Of a stretch of DNA of 64,000 nucleotides, positions 8,551-17,941 are shown piece after piece (position 1 is the first letter of the stretch; each line of letters opens with the position of its first letter). Source of the DNA: Alcaligenes parafaecalis. Lineage in GTDB: Bacteria; Pseudomonadota; Gammaproteobacteria; Burkholderiales; Burkholderiaceae_B. Where the stretch lies: contig NZ_JAPKNA010000002.1 in assembly GCF_026344135.1 (NCBI RefSeq), positions 434,001-498,000 of the forward strand. Direction: 5' to 3'. The translations under genes and the position numbers were made by a program. The notes under the pieces were generated by a model. That model worked only from the letters and a program-made list of their open reading frames with translations. It was not told the origin of the DNA and ran no database searches.

Positions 8551-8690
8551 GCAGGCTGGTGTCGGGCTTTGCGCGTAGCAGGTACCGTTGCGGGGGCAGC
8601 ACGTTTGGCTGTTCGGGTGTGAACAGATCACGTTTCCCATTTGACTTTCCCAGGTCCAACTTGGCGTGGACCGGAAAGCACCTCTTTCCG
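8551..8690 (-). promoter_or_regulatory. Cobalamin riboswitch in the btuB leader
   Basis: Read on the minus strand, the leader contains the conserved core GCTGCCCCCGCAACGGTACC (complement of 8583-8602), the upstream AGAGGTGCTTTCC and AAATGGGAAACGTG elements, and a closing segment AAAGCCCGACACCAGCCTGC resembling the AGCCAGGAGACCTGCC end of the aptamer. The peripheral helices between the core and the closing segment seem shortened. Downstream hairpins at 8513-8527 and 8483-8496 lie between the aptamer and the btuB ribosome site, so control is probably of translation initiation. High B12 should reduce BtuB and BtuF synthesis. Confidence 0.88.
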
Positions 8691-8842
8691 AGCGGAAAAT
8701 GTTACATGCCGCGGGGGCAAAGGTTAAGTGTTTAGGGCGGAATTCCCGTACAAAGCGCTACAATTGTGGCGTCAATCCACCATTCTCGCGGCTCTTGCTG
8801 CCAGATGCCGTCAACGTCCCGTTTCGTGTTACGGAGCTTTTA

Positions 8843-11800
8843 GTGTCCTATCCTGCCTTGCCTTACCCGATCTCTGCCTACACGCGTGGTGCAGAATTTG
8901 CTCGCCGCCTGGGTCAACAGATTTTGATTCTGGACGGTGCGATGGGCACCATGATTCAACGCTACAAGCTGGGTGAGGCCGACTTCCGGGGCGAGCGTTT
9001 TGCGGATCATCACAAAGATGTGAAGGGCAATAACGAATTGCTGTCGCTGGTGCGCCCGGACATCATTCAGGAAATTCACGAGAAATACCTGGCTGCTGGG
9101 GCCGACGTCATCAGTACCAATACCTTTGGTGCAACGGATATTGCCCAGGGCGATTACGATTTGCAGGGCATCAGCTATGACCTGAATCTGGCCTCGGCCC
9201 AACTGGCCTGTCAGGCGCGCGATGCCTTCAGCACACCTGAATGGCCGCGCTTTGTGGCCGGTGCCTTGGGCCCACAGCCTAAAACAGCCTCTATTTCTCC
9301 AGATGTGAACGACCCGGCTGCCCGTAACGTCACCTTTGAGCAGTTGCGCGTGGCGTATACCGAGCAGGTACATGCTTTGCTGGACGGTGGCGTGGATGTG
9401 CTGCTGATCGAAACCGTTTTCGATACCTTGAACGCCAAAGCGGCCGTGTTTGCCTTGGAGTCGGTGTTTGATGAACGGGGCGAGCGTGTTCCCGTCATGG
9501 TGTCGGGTACGGTGACGGACGCCTCTGGCCGTATCTTGTCTGGCCAGACCGTGGAGGCCTTCTGGAACTCCATGCGTCATGCCCGCCCAATCACGATTGG
9601 TCTGAACTGTGCCCTGGGTGCCGCCTTGATGCGCCCATACGTGGCCGAGCTGTCCAAGATTTGCGACACCTATGTGTGTGTCTACCCCAACGCAGGTTTG
9701 CCCAACCCGATGGCGGAAACCGGCTTTGATGAAACGCCTGCCGACACCTCCAGCCTGCTGCAGGAATTTACCCAGGCGGGTTTGGTGAATATGGTGGGCG
9801 GCTGTTGCGGAACGACGCCTGAACACATTGCGGCTATTGCCGAGCTGTGCCGCAAACTGCCAGCCCGTGTCGTACCTGAGATTCCAGTTAAAACCCGCCT
9901 CTCGGGTTTGGAGCCCTTGAATATCGACGAAGACACCTTGTTTGTGAACGTGGGCGAACGTACCAACGTCACCGGCAGCAAGGCGTTTTTGCGCTTGATT
10001 CAGCAGGAAAATTACGAGGAAGCCTTGTCGGTTGCCCGCCAGCAAGTAGAAAACGGCGCGCAGATTATCGACATCAATATGGACGAGGGCATGCTGGACT
10101 CAGCCGCCTGTATGCATCGTTTCCTGAACCTGATCGCTTCCGAGCCGGACATTGCCCGTGTGCCCATCATGATCGACAGCTCCAAGTGGGATGTGATCGA
10201 AACGGGTCTGCGCTGTGTGCAGGGCAAGGCAATTGTGAACTCCATTTCCATGAAGGAAGGCGTTGAGCCCTTCCTGGAACACGCGCGCCTGTGCCGTAAA
10301 TACGGGGCGGCCGTAGTCGTAATGGCTTTTGACCAGCAAGGTCAGGCCGATAGCTACGAACGCCGGGTGGAGATTTGCGAACGCGCTTACCGCCTGCTGG
10401 TAGACGAAGTCGGCTTCCCGCCTGAAGACATTATTTTCGACCCTAACGTTTTTGCGGTCGCAACCGGCATGGACGAGCACGCTAATTACGGTCTGGACTT
10501 TATCCGTGGTGCAGGCTGGATTCACAAGAATCTGCCCCATGCCCGCTTGTCTGGCGGTATCTCCAACGTCAGCTTCTCCTTCCGTGGCAACGAAGCCATG
10601 CGCGAGGCCATTCACACCGTCTTCCTGTACTACGCCATTCAGGAAGGCCTGACGATGGGTATCGTGAATGCGGGCCAGTTGGGTGTCTACGCCAATATCG
10701 AGCCGCGTTTGCGCGATCTGATTGAAGACGTGATCCTGAACCGGGCCGAGCCTAAAGGTAAAACCGATCCGGCAGACGAGCGCACGCCCACCGAGCGCCT
10801 GGTTGAAATGGCCGAAAGCGTGAAAGGCTCGGGTGCCAAGAAAGAAGAAGACTTGAGCTGGCGTGAAACGACTGTGGAGCAGCGCCTGATCCACTCATTG
10901 GTGCACGGCATTACCAGCTTCATTGTGGAAGACACCGAAGAAGTCCGGCAGAAAATTGATGCCCAGGGCGGACGTCCCATCAGCGTGATTGAAGGTCCCT
11001 TGATGGACGGCATGAACGTGGTGGGAGACCTCTTCGGTCAGGGCAAGATGTTTCTGCCACAGGTCGTGAAATCTGCCCGCGTGATGAAACAGGCCGTGGC
11101 CCACTTGATTCCCTTCATTGAAGAAGAAAAGCGCCAGATTGAAGCGGCTGGTGGTGATGTGCGCTCCAAGGGGCGCATGGTGATTGCCACCGTGAAAGGC
11201 GACGTCCACGACATCGGCAAGAACATTGTGTCCGTGGTTATGCAGTGTAATAACTTTGAAGTGGTCAATATGGGCGTGATGGTGCCTTGTGCCGAGATTC
11301 TGGCCAAGGCTAAAGAGGTGGACGCCGATATCGTAGGTTTGTCAGGCCTGATCACCCCTAGCCTGGAAGAAATGGCCTATGTGGCCTCGGAAATGCAGCG
11401 CGATCCTTACTTCCGCGAGCGCAATATCCCCTTGATGATTGGTGGTGCCACTACCAGCCGCGTGCATACCGCCGTAAAAATTGCCCCACACTACGATGGC
11501 CCGGTGATCTACACGCCTGATGCCAGCCGCTGTGTCGGTGTAGCAACCCAATTGGTGTCGGATAACGTGGAAGATTTTCTGGCCGAGGTGCGCGAGGAAT
11601 ACGAGCAGGTGCGTCAGCGCCATGCCAATCGCAAAGCCACACCGCTGATCTCTCTGGGAAAAGCACGCGAAGACAAACCCGTCATCGACTGGTCTACTTA
11701 CGTGCCGCCGCGCCCCAAGTTCATTGGCCGTCGTACCTTCAAGAATTACGACCTGGCGGATATTGCCCAGTTCATCGACTGGACGCCGTTCTTCCAGACC

Positions 11801-12616
11801 TGGAGCCTGTTTGGCAAGTACCCGGCCATTCTGGAAGACAAGGTGGTGGGGGAGCAGGCCAAGACATTGTTTGCCGAAGGGCAGGCCATGTTGAAAAAAG
11901 TCATTGAAGGCCGCTGGTTGACGGCAAATGGCGTGATTGCTTTCTACCCCGCCAATACCGTCAATGGCGAAGATATCGAGGTCTATTCAGACGAATCGCG
12001 CAGCGAAGTGCTGTTCACCTGGCGAAATCTGCGCCAGCAAGGCGTCAAGCGTGAAGGCGTGGACAGCAAGTGCCTGGCCGACTACATCGCTCCTAAAGAA
12101 AGCGGTGTAGCGGATTACATCGGTATGTTTGCCGTCACCGGCGGGATCGGTGTAGACAAACTGTCCGAGCGTTTCCAGGCCGCTGGTGACGATTACTCCG
12201 ACCTGATGATCAAAGCACTGGGCGACCGTTTTGCAGAAGGCTTTGCAGAATGTCTGCACGCTCGCGTGCGCACGGACTTGTGGGGCTATGTGACGGACGA
12301 ACGTCTGTCCAACGAAGAGCTGATTGACGAAAAATACCAGGGCATTCGCCCCGCACCCGGCTACCCAGCCTGCCCGGAGCACGTAGTCAAACACGAAATG
12401 TTCCGTGTCTTGCAGTGTGAGGATATTGATATGTTCATCACCGACAGTTACGCCATGATTCCGGCTTCCAGCGTCTCGGGTTTCTACTTCAGCCACCCGC
12501 AGTCCAAGTACTTCAACGTGGGCAATATCGGCGAGGATCAATTGCAAGACTACATCCAGCGTAGTGGCCGTACAGAAGAAGACGTACGCCGTACCTTGTC
12601 GGGCGTTCTGGGCTGA
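8843..12616 (+). CDS. metH: Cobalamin-dependent methionine synthase
   Basis: GTG 8843 is chosen: it follows CGGAG (8832-8836) and gives 1257 residues, close to the 1227 of E. coli MetH, with the first motif LDGAMGTMIQ at the expected place. Domains in order are homocysteine binding with zinc cysteines (LNCALG near residue 253, GGCCGTTPEH near 319), methyltetrahydrofolate binding (VNVGERTNVTGSKAF), the cobalamin module with the base-off histidine motif (DVHDIGKN near 787) and the AdoMet activation domain (RPAPGYPACPEH near 1169). It transfers the methyl group of methyl-THF to homocysteine. It is full length in one polypeptide. It is divergent from the riboswitch-controlled btuB, so cofactor uptake and use are side by side. 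Confidence 0.97.
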   Translation: MSYPALPYPISAYTRGAEFARRLGQQILILDGAMGTMIQRYKLGEADFRGERFADHHKDVKGNNELLSLVRPDIIQEIHEKYLAAGADVISTNTFGATDIAQGDYDLQGISYDLNLASAQLACQARDAFSTPEWPRFVAGALGPQPKTASISPDVNDPAARNVTFEQLRVAYTEQVHALLDGGVDVLLIETVFDTLNAKAAVFALESVFDERGERVPVMVSGTVTDASGRILSGQTVEAFWNSMRHARPITIGLNCALGAALMRPYVAELSKICDTYVCVYPNAGLPNPMAETGFDETPADTSSLLQEFTQAGLVNMVGGCCGTTPEHIAAIAELCRKLPARVVPEIPVKTRLSGLEPLNIDEDTLFVNVGERTNVTGSKAFLRLIQQENYEEALSVARQQVENGAQIIDINMDEGMLDSAACMHRFLNLIASEPDIARVPIMIDSSKWDVIETGLRCVQGKAIVNSISMKEGVEPFLEHARLCRKYGAAVVVMAFDQQGQADSYERRVEICERAYRLLVDEVGFPPEDIIFDPNVFAVATGMDEHANYGLDFIRGAGWIHKNLPHARLSGGISNVSFSFRGNEAMREAIHTVFLYYAIQEGLTMGIVNAGQLGVYANIEPRLRDLIEDVILNRAEPKGKTDPADERTPTERLVEMAESVKGSGAKKEEDLSWRETTVEQRLIHSLVHGITSFIVEDTEEVRQKIDAQGGRPISVIEGPLMDGMNVVGDLFGQGKMFLPQVVKSARVMKQAVAHLIPFIEEEKRQIEAAGGDVRSKGRMVIATVKGDVHDIGKNIVSVVMQCNNFEVVNMGVMVPCAEILAKAKEVDADIVGLSGLITPSLEEMAYVASEMQRDPYFRERNIPLMIGGATTSRVHTAVKIAPHYDGPVIYTPDASRCVGVATQLVSDNVEDFLAEVREEYEQVRQRHANRKATPLISLGKAREDKPVIDWSTYVPPRPKFIGRRTFKNYDLADIAQFIDWTPFFQTWSLFGKYPAILEDKVVGEQAKTLFAEGQAMLKKVIEGRWLTANGVIAFYPANTVNGEDIEVYSDESRSEVLFTWRNLRQQGVKREGVDSKCLADYIAPKESGVADYIGMFAVTGGIGVDKLSERFQAAGDDYSDLMIKALGDRFAEGFAECLHARVRTDLWGYVTDERLSNEELIDEKYQGIRPAPGYPACPEHVVKHEMFRVLQCEDIDMFITDSYAMIPASSVSGFYFSHPQSKYFNVGNIGEDQLQDYIQRSGRTEEDVRRTLSGVLG

Positions 12617-12617
12617 T

Positions 12618-13460
12618 ATGGGAGCGACGGGGCAGACAGGGGCTAATCCGGGAGGCGCCGAGAGCGCATCCCAAACCCGGCGTCAGGCTTTGGGTCGCTT
12701 CTTGCGCCATGCGCGGGAACGTATCCGGCCTGTAGACCTGGGGTTGGCCCCCGGCGTGCGCCGTCGCACTCCGGGTCTGCGCCGCGAAGAAGTCGCTCAG
12801 TTGTGCGACATCAGCACCACCTGGTACACCTGGATCGAGCAGGGCCGCGATGTGACCGTGTCGCCCACCGTATGCGCTCGTCTGGCTACCGTTCTGAAGC
12901 TGGCTCGTGCCGAGCGCCACTACCTGTTTGAACTGGCAGATTGCGCTGATCCCGAACATTGGCAAGGCGATATCCAACCCTTGCCGCAAGGCTTGAGCGC
13001 CTGCGTGGATAGCATTTTGGCGCCCGCCTATATCTTGGACCGTAGCTGGAACGTCTTGGCCCGCAACGAAGCCTTGCTCAGCCTGTTCGACGGCTGGCCG
13101 GACCGCAGCGAGCAGCCCAATTTATTACGCTATATCTTTTTGGACCCTGCCGCGCGTGAGCTGGTGGTGGATTGGGAACAGCGCGCCAGCCGTGTGGTGG
13201 CGGAGTTCCGTGCCGATGTAGGCGCACACGCGGACGAAGCTGATGTACAGGCCTTGATCCAGGAGCTGGCACATCAAAGCCAGGTCTTTGCGTTTTGGTG
13301 GGGACGCCAGACCGTGGTGGAACGGGAAGGGGGCTTGCGGGATTTTCGACACCCCAAAGAAGGTGTCCGGCGTTTTCAACAGTTTACTTTTCGTCTGGCG
13401 ATACGGCCTGATTGCAAGCTAGTCATGCTGTTGAATGATCAGATACCGCCATTGGAATAG
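12618..13460 (+). CDS. XRE-family regulator with MmyB-like ligand domain
   Basis: ATG 12618 starts one base after the metH stop (TGATATG), giving 280 residues; in-frame codons further upstream lie inside metH. Residues about 15-90 form a helix-turn-helix (LGRFLRHARERIRP, RRTPGLRREEVAQLCDIS, WYTWIEQGRDVTVSP), and the rest is the MmyB/MLTR ligand-binding domain (AYILDRSWNVLARNEALLSL, FLDPAARELVVDWEQ, GLRDFRHPKEGVRRF). Such proteins often bind a fatty acid or similar small molecule and control a neighbouring transporter or oxidoreductase; here the convergent DHA2 exporter is a possible target. The tight spacing implies co-transcription with metH, which is unusual for a regulator of unrelated function. 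Confidence 0.85.
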   Translation: MGATGQTGANPGGAESASQTRRQALGRFLRHARERIRPVDLGLAPGVRRRTPGLRREEVAQLCDISTTWYTWIEQGRDVTVSPTVCARLATVLKLARAERHYLFELADCADPEHWQGDIQPLPQGLSACVDSILAPAYILDRSWNVLARNEALLSLFDGWPDRSEQPNLLRYIFLDPAARELVVDWEQRASRVVAEFRADVGAHADEADVQALIQELAHQSQVFAFWWGRQTVVEREGGLRDFRHPKEGVRRFQQFTFRLAIRPDCKLVMLLNDQIPPLE

Positions 13461-13519
13461 TGATCTAAGGTGGCGTATCAGGATCGTTGAGAGTCCTGGC
13501 ACTGGTTTAGCCGAAGAAA

Positions 13520-13545
13520 ACAGCCTGTTTGACAGGCTGTCTCCC
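13520..13545. terminator. Hairpin between convergent regulator and exporter genes
   Basis: ACAGCCTG (13520-13527) pairs with CAGGCTGT (13533-13540) around TTTGA. On the minus strand the stem is followed by TTTTCTTC, making an intrinsic terminator for the exporter gene, although the stem lies 16 bases past that gene's stop. It may also serve the plus-strand genes. Confidence 0.7.
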
Positions 13546-13555
13546 TCGCTCTGGC

Positions 13556-15016
13556 TCAACCTTTAACTTTTTTTGCTTTGCGAGGTGATTGCTGCAAAGC
13601 TTCACCGTCTGTAGCGGATAAACGCGCGAAGGACAGGCTCGATATCGCCGTAATCGCGCCCAAGATCAGAAAGGCCCAGATCGTATCTTGCGTTGCCACG
13701 CTGGTCGCGCCACGCAGGGACATGCTGACATTCAAGGTCACCGCCGCACATGCCACGCCCAGACTGATGGCCAGTTGCTGCGCCATGGCGGCGAAACTGC
13801 TGGCCTGGCTCATGGCCTCAGACTCCAGGTCGGCATAGGTCAGGGTGTTGACGGCAGTGAACTGCAGGGAGCGGAAAAAGCCGCCTGCGGTTAGTACGGC
13901 GATCATCAGCCACATAGGAGTGGTGGCCTGGAACATGGCGCACAGGGCGATGAACAAGCCCGTCAGCCAGGCGTTGACGATCAGGACTTTGCGAAAACCG
14001 TAGCGCCGGATGATGGGTGGGGCCACCAGTTTCATGCCCAGAGCGCCAATCGCACCGGTGAAGGTGATCAGACCTGCCGACAAGGCGCTCATGCCAAAAT
14101 TGGTTTGCAGCATGATCGCTAACAGGAATGGTGCGGCCCCCAACGAGAAGCGGCACAGATTGCCGCCCAGCACGGAAATGGCAAAGGTTTTGGTGCGCAG
14201 CAAGGACAAATCAATAATAGGATAGGCTACTTGCCGCGCATGCCAGATGTACCATGCACCAGCAACCAGACCTGCCAGGGTTAGCCAGCCCAGGGTGGCC
14301 CAGCTAATGGTGCCGTGACCTACGTTCTCGAAGCTGGTTACCAATGTGGCCAGACAAATAGCGCTTAATAGAAAGCCTAGCCAGTCCAGTGGTGGTCGCT
14401 CGGTGGGGTAGTCCTCGCGGATATAGCGCAGCACCAGGGCGATGCCCAGTATCCCTACGGGGATATTGATCAGGAAAATCCAGTGCCAGCTCGCGTACGT
14501 GACTAAAAAACCACCCACGGGCGGGCCGATGATGGGGCCTAACAAGGCGGGCAAGGTTAGCACTGCCATGGCGCTTAAAAGCTGATCTTTAGGCACGCGT
14601 CGCAGTAAGATAATGCGTCCCACCGGCACCATCATGGCCCCCGCCATGCCTTGTATCACGCGGGAAATGACCAGTTGGGGTAGGGTCTGGGACAGGGCAC
14701 ATGCAACAGAACTGGCGGTAAAGAGTAGAATGGCGGCCAGGAACACCTTGCGCGCGCCAAAGCGGTCTGCAGCCCATCCACTGATAGGAACGAATACAGC
14801 CACGGCCAGCAGGTAGCTGGTAATGATGGTATTCATGCGTATGACGCTGGTATCCAGCGATAAGGCCATCGTGGGCAGGGCAGTGGCGACAACCGTAGAG
14901 TCCAGCATCTGCATGAATAATGCACATCCCACGATGTAGGGAATGATGCGGATGGCTCGACGCTCTTGAGGGGACATGGTCGCCGGTTTGGCGGCTTCGG
15001 TCTGTTCAGATGCCAT
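13556..15016 (-). CDS. DHA2-family (EmrB/QacA-type) drug exporter
   Basis: This 486-residue membrane protein shows the major-facilitator signatures of the 14-helix DHA2 family: LDSTVVATALPTMA in helix 1, the loop motif GWAADRFGARKVFL, SRVIQGMAGAMMVPVGR, and the antiporter motif C region LLGPIIGPPVGGFLV. It is expected to export amphipathic drugs or organic acids in exchange for protons at the inner membrane. No membrane-fusion partner gene is adjacent, so it probably acts alone. It converges on the XRE/MmyB-type regulator, and its start at 15016 faces the promoter of the DUF3460 gene. Substrate unknown. Confidence 0.9.
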   Translation of the reverse strand: MASEQTEAAKPATMSPQERRAIRIIPYIVGCALFMQMLDSTVVATALPTMALSLDTSVIRMNTIITSYLLAVAVFVPISGWAADRFGARKVFLAAILLFTASSVACALSQTLPQLVISRVIQGMAGAMMVPVGRIILLRRVPKDQLLSAMAVLTLPALLGPIIGPPVGGFLVTYASWHWIFLINIPVGILGIALVLRYIREDYPTERPPLDWLGFLLSAICLATLVTSFENVGHGTISWATLGWLTLAGLVAGAWYIWHARQVAYPIIDLSLLRTKTFAISVLGGNLCRFSLGAAPFLLAIMLQTNFGMSALSAGLITFTGAIGALGMKLVAPPIIRRYGFRKVLIVNAWLTGLFIALCAMFQATTPMWLMIAVLTAGGFFRSLQFTAVNTLTYADLESEAMSQASSFAAMAQQLAISLGVACAAVTLNVSMSLRGATSVATQDTIWAFLILGAITAISSLSFARLSATDGEALQQSPRKAKKVKG

Positions 15017-15093
15017 GCGGCGAACTCTCTGGTGTGCGGTGCAGTAAACTCAAACTTTTCTGTTATCCAATTTATTTTAGGCGTACAGGTATT

Positions 15094-15285
15094 ATGGCAA
15101 AGAATTTCGAATCCGAAATTACCCAGTTTCTTAAACAGTATAAAGATCAGAATGCGGATACCGAAGCGCGGCAGCGTGAAGGCCGCTATCGTCTGTGGGA
15201 CAAGCAGATTGATCAGGAACTGCAAGACGGTTACAAGGCTGCTCGCACGCCTCAAAAACCTTACGTGTACTACGAAAACAACTAA
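15094..15285 (+). CDS. DUF3460 family small protein, copy 1
   Basis: This 63-residue protein (MAKNFESEITQFLKQYKD...; ending PYVYYENN) is highly charged and likely helical. It matches the small DUF3460 family of Burkholderiales, whose function is unknown. A second gene at 20643-20834 encodes an identical protein; the DNA differs at six third-codon positions, all synonymous. Both copies are preceded by the shared 11-mer GCAGTAAACTC (15041-15051 here) about 50 bases before the ATG. After the stop, similarity to the copy-2 junction continues into a broken scpA start (15303 onward), so this is a duplicated end of the gentisate module and probably not the ancestral locus. Confidence 0.85.
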   Translation: MAKNFESEITQFLKQYKDQNADTEARQREGRYRLWDKQIDQELQDGYKAARTPQKPYVYYENN

Positions 15286-15302
15286 ATCTGTACACCTGCG
15301 CC

Positions 15303-15340
15303 TGTGATTAAGGCGGTCTGCTAGACGGTTGGAGACAGGC
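15303..15340 (+). pseudogene. Remnant of the scpA 5' end
   Basis: Following copy 1 of the DUF3460 gene, GTGATTAAG at 15303 aligns with the true scpA start GTGACTGAG at 20853, and weaker similarity continues (AGACGGTTGGAGAC here against AGACTGTTGTGGATAC there). A TAG stop arises at codon 7. This short remnant shows that the duplicated segment originally included the DUF3460-scpA junction. Confidence 0.6.
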
Positions 15341-15434
15341 CAGTTTCTTGTTTCGGATTTACTTTACTGACCCAAGTCGGCCTTGTTGTTGCCTGTAGAT
15401 AAGTTCGCTTCCCTGGCGGTGGAGGGGGCGGGCC

Positions 15435-16358
15435 TCAGGGGGTGGACAGATTGAGCAAATGATCCAGAAAGGCTTGTAGCACATCGGATGGCTGCTCATC
15501 AGTTCGCCAGAACACACCAACGCTTCCTTGCTGGGTCGTGTTTGGTAAGTTCATAATGGATAAGCGTTTTTCGGCTTCATGGCTTTGCGCGAGTCGTTGA
15601 GACAAAATCCCGATCATGTCGCTGCCTTGCAGCATGTGCAAGGTCAGATTCATGGAGCCAGACTCAATATGATCGGGTGGCATCAATAGATTATTGGCAA
15701 TCAGGGTGTTGTCTATGCTTGTCCGTATGGGGGTGCCTATGGGCCAAACCACCCATCGCCACTGTTCCAAATCCTCCCATGACACGCTTTCTTGCAGGGC
15801 CAGAGGGTGTTCACGCCGGGTCACAAAGCGAATGGGTTCGCTGTAAAGCACCTTGTAGTTCAAGGGCAGGGCAAGCGCACTGCTGCCAATGCGTCCAATG
15901 ACTACGTCAATCTGCCCCAGGAGCAATTGCTCTAACAGTGGCGTCATGATGCTTTCCACAATATGCAAATGAATCTTGGGGTGATCCTGCATCAGGTTCA
16001 GTATGCTTTGCGCCACGATGTCTGTTGCCACAGGCGAGCTGCCTATCATCAGGCTGCCTTGCATCCCACTTTTGAATAGCGATATATCGGCCCTTGAGCG
16101 CTCTAGCTCATTCAGTATGCGTCTGGCATGTTTGATGACGAGCTGACCACCGGGGGTAGGGCGTATGCCCTTGCTATGCCGTTCAAATAACAGCATGCCC
16201 ATTTCTTGCTCTAATCCCGTGAGCCATTTCGAGAGGGCGGGTTGAGTGATGCTCATGAGTTCGGCAACGCGGGTCAGATTGCACTGATCGGCCAAATGAA
16301 CGAGCGTTTGTAGATGATGGAATTTAAGCTTCTGTGTCCAATCCATATTTTTTGACAT
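15435..16358 (-). CDS. LysR-type regulator of the gentisate genes
   Basis: The 307-residue protein has the N-terminal LysR helix-turn-helix (LVHLADQCNLTRVAELMSIT, QPALSKWLTGLEQEMGMLLF) and a C-terminal inducer-binding domain (GSLMIGSSPVATDIVAQSIL, LLLGQIDVVIGRIG). The binding domain resembles the GbpR/PcaQ group that often controls aromatic catabolism. It is divergent from the transporter-dioxygenase genes and shares their promoter gap (16359-16510), which is the normal arrangement for autoregulation plus activation of the catabolic operon. The inducer is probably gentisate or a precursor such as salicylate or 3-hydroxybenzoate; that is inference. Confidence 0.88.
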   Translation of the reverse strand: MSKNMDWTQKLKFHHLQTLVHLADQCNLTRVAELMSITQPALSKWLTGLEQEMGMLLFERHSKGIRPTPGGQLVIKHARRILNELERSRADISLFKSGMQGSLMIGSSPVATDIVAQSILNLMQDHPKIHLHIVESIMTPLLEQLLLGQIDVVIGRIGSSALALPLNYKVLYSEPIRFVTRREHPLALQESVSWEDLEQWRWVVWPIGTPIRTSIDNTLIANNLLMPPDHIESGSMNLTLHMLQGSDMIGILSQRLAQSHEAEKRLSIMNLPNTTQQGSVGVFWRTDEQPSDVLQAFLDHLLNLSTP

Positions 16359-16510
16359 AGCCTGTAGGTTATGGATTGGATGAAAATACCATTATATTTT
16401 CAGTACTGTCACCAGCAAAATCAATAAAAACAACGAACGCGAGCCTAAGTGCGGCGTATGAAAAGGGCTGGGCAGACATTAGATCTGCCGCCTTCACTGG
16501 AGACGACACC

Positions 16511-17887
16511 ATGCAATTCTCTGAGCCGAAGTCTATAAATGTACAGCAGGCCATTGACGATCAAAAAGTTGGGTTCTTGCAATGGAAAATCTTGATTTGC
16601 TGCTTTCTTGTCGTGGCTGCCGATGGACTGGATACAGCCGGCATCGGGTTTATTGCGCCCGCCATCATGACCGAGTGGGAGCTGAGTAAACCGGCGTTGA
16701 CGCCGTTGTTCATTTCAGGGTTGTTGGGCTTGACCGTAGGGGCTTTGTTGTTTGGCCCGCTGGCAGATCGACTGGGTCGTAAAAATATTCTGATTTTCAG
16801 CATCTCTCTTTTTGGGTTGATGAGTCTGCTGTCTGCGTTTTCGCCCAGTCTGACTGTGCTGATCGTGGCGCGTTTTCTGACAGGGATAGGCTTGGGAGGC
16901 GCACTACCAACCGCCATCACTTTAACGTCTGAATTTTTGCCGGTGCGACGCCGATCGGCATTAGTCACCATGATGTTTTGTGGCTTTACCTTGGGTTCAG
17001 CCCTGGGGGGGGTATTGACGGCGCAATTGCTGCCTTTCATTCAATGGCGCGGCATTTTGATAGTAGGAGGCATTTTGCCTTTGGTGCTGGTGCTTTTCCT
17101 GTTGTTCCTTATGGAGGAGTCGCCGCGCTATCGACTGTTGAAACAGCATTCGGCCGAGCAGATGCTGCGGCTTATGCGCAAGCTCACAGGAGTGAACTAT
17201 GCGGACCAAACATCGTTTTTCCTAGCAGAAAACAAGACCGAAAAAAATTCGATTGTGGCGCTGTTTCAGAAAAATCTGCTCGCGATTACCTTGGTGTTAT
17301 GGTGCGCGTTTTTCATGAGCCTGCTGGTGATCTATATGGTGTCCAGTTGGTTGCCAACACTGCTGGCTGGGATTGGCATTGAGCTTGAATCTGCGTCGTG
17401 GATTACAGCGGCGTTTCAGATAGGTGGCACCCTGGGAGCTTTATTGCTGGGGGCGCTAATGGATAAACAGAATCCCTACAAAGTGCTGATTGTCAGCTAT
17501 GCGATGGGAGCGGCATTTATCGCCTCCATAGGGGCAGCCAGCACCTCTATTCCCGTACTGGTGCTGGTGATTTTCGGTGCAGGCGTGGGTCTAAGTGGTG
17601 CGCAAGTCGGTTTCAACGCTTTGGTAGCCACGTTGTACCCCACAGGGTGCCGAGCGACCGGGGTGAGCTGGGCCAATGCCATGGGGCGTTGCGGAGCCAT
17701 TTTTGGTGCTCTGGTAGGCGGTGCCATGATTTCTTGGGATTTGGGTTTTTCCACTATTTTCATGGTGTTGGGAATCCCGGCACTGATCACGGCTCTGTGC
17801 TTGCTGATCTTGCTACAGATAGCGCGGATCAAACGCCATGATATGCAGTTGCACATCAGCGCTGTAACGGCACAAGAGGCTGTCTAA
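16511..17887 (+). CDS. Aromatic acid:H+ symporter (AAHS family MFS)
   Basis: ATG 16511 is chosen because GGAGA (16499-16503) precedes it by 7 bases and the 45 residues from the earlier in-frame start at 16376 are poorly membrane-like; it gives 458 residues. Twelve membrane segments are apparent. Diagnostic features are the helix-1 acid motif DGLDTAGIGFIAPAIM and the loop motif GPLADRLGRKNILIF, with a second-half repeat GALMDKQNPYKVLIV, as in PcaK/BenK/GenK transporters. It should import gentisate or a related hydroxybenzoate driven by protons. It is first in the cluster, 54 bases before the dioxygenase gene. Confidence 0.9.
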   Translation: MQFSEPKSINVQQAIDDQKVGFLQWKILICCFLVVAADGLDTAGIGFIAPAIMTEWELSKPALTPLFISGLLGLTVGALLFGPLADRLGRKNILIFSISLFGLMSLLSAFSPSLTVLIVARFLTGIGLGGALPTAITLTSEFLPVRRRSALVTMMFCGFTLGSALGGVLTAQLLPFIQWRGILIVGGILPLVLVLFLLFLMEESPRYRLLKQHSAEQMLRLMRKLTGVNYADQTSFFLAENKTEKNSIVALFQKNLLAITLVLWCAFFMSLLVIYMVSSWLPTLLAGIGIELESASWITAAFQIGGTLGALLLGALMDKQNPYKVLIVSYAMGAAFIASIGAASTSIPVLVLVIFGAGVGLSGAQVGFNALVATLYPTGCRATGVSWANAMGRCGAIFGALVGGAMISWDLGFSTIFMVLGIPALITALCLLILLQIARIKRHDMQLHISAVTAQEAV

Positions 17888-17941
17888 AGGGCGGCAAGTG
17901 CTTGACCACGCTGTCTTATTAACCTTTAAGGAAATAGTGCA

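Noticed and set aside
8840..10045. Long open frame on the minus strand inside metH
   Set aside because: It is antisense to a well-conserved gene, has no ribosome site or recognisable domain, and its composition is that of a shadow of GC-rich coding DNA.
15286..15434. Mobile element ends or integrase beside the gentisate module
   Set aside because: Neither end of the module shows a transposase, integrase or tRNA; only the DUF3460/scpA duplication is visible.
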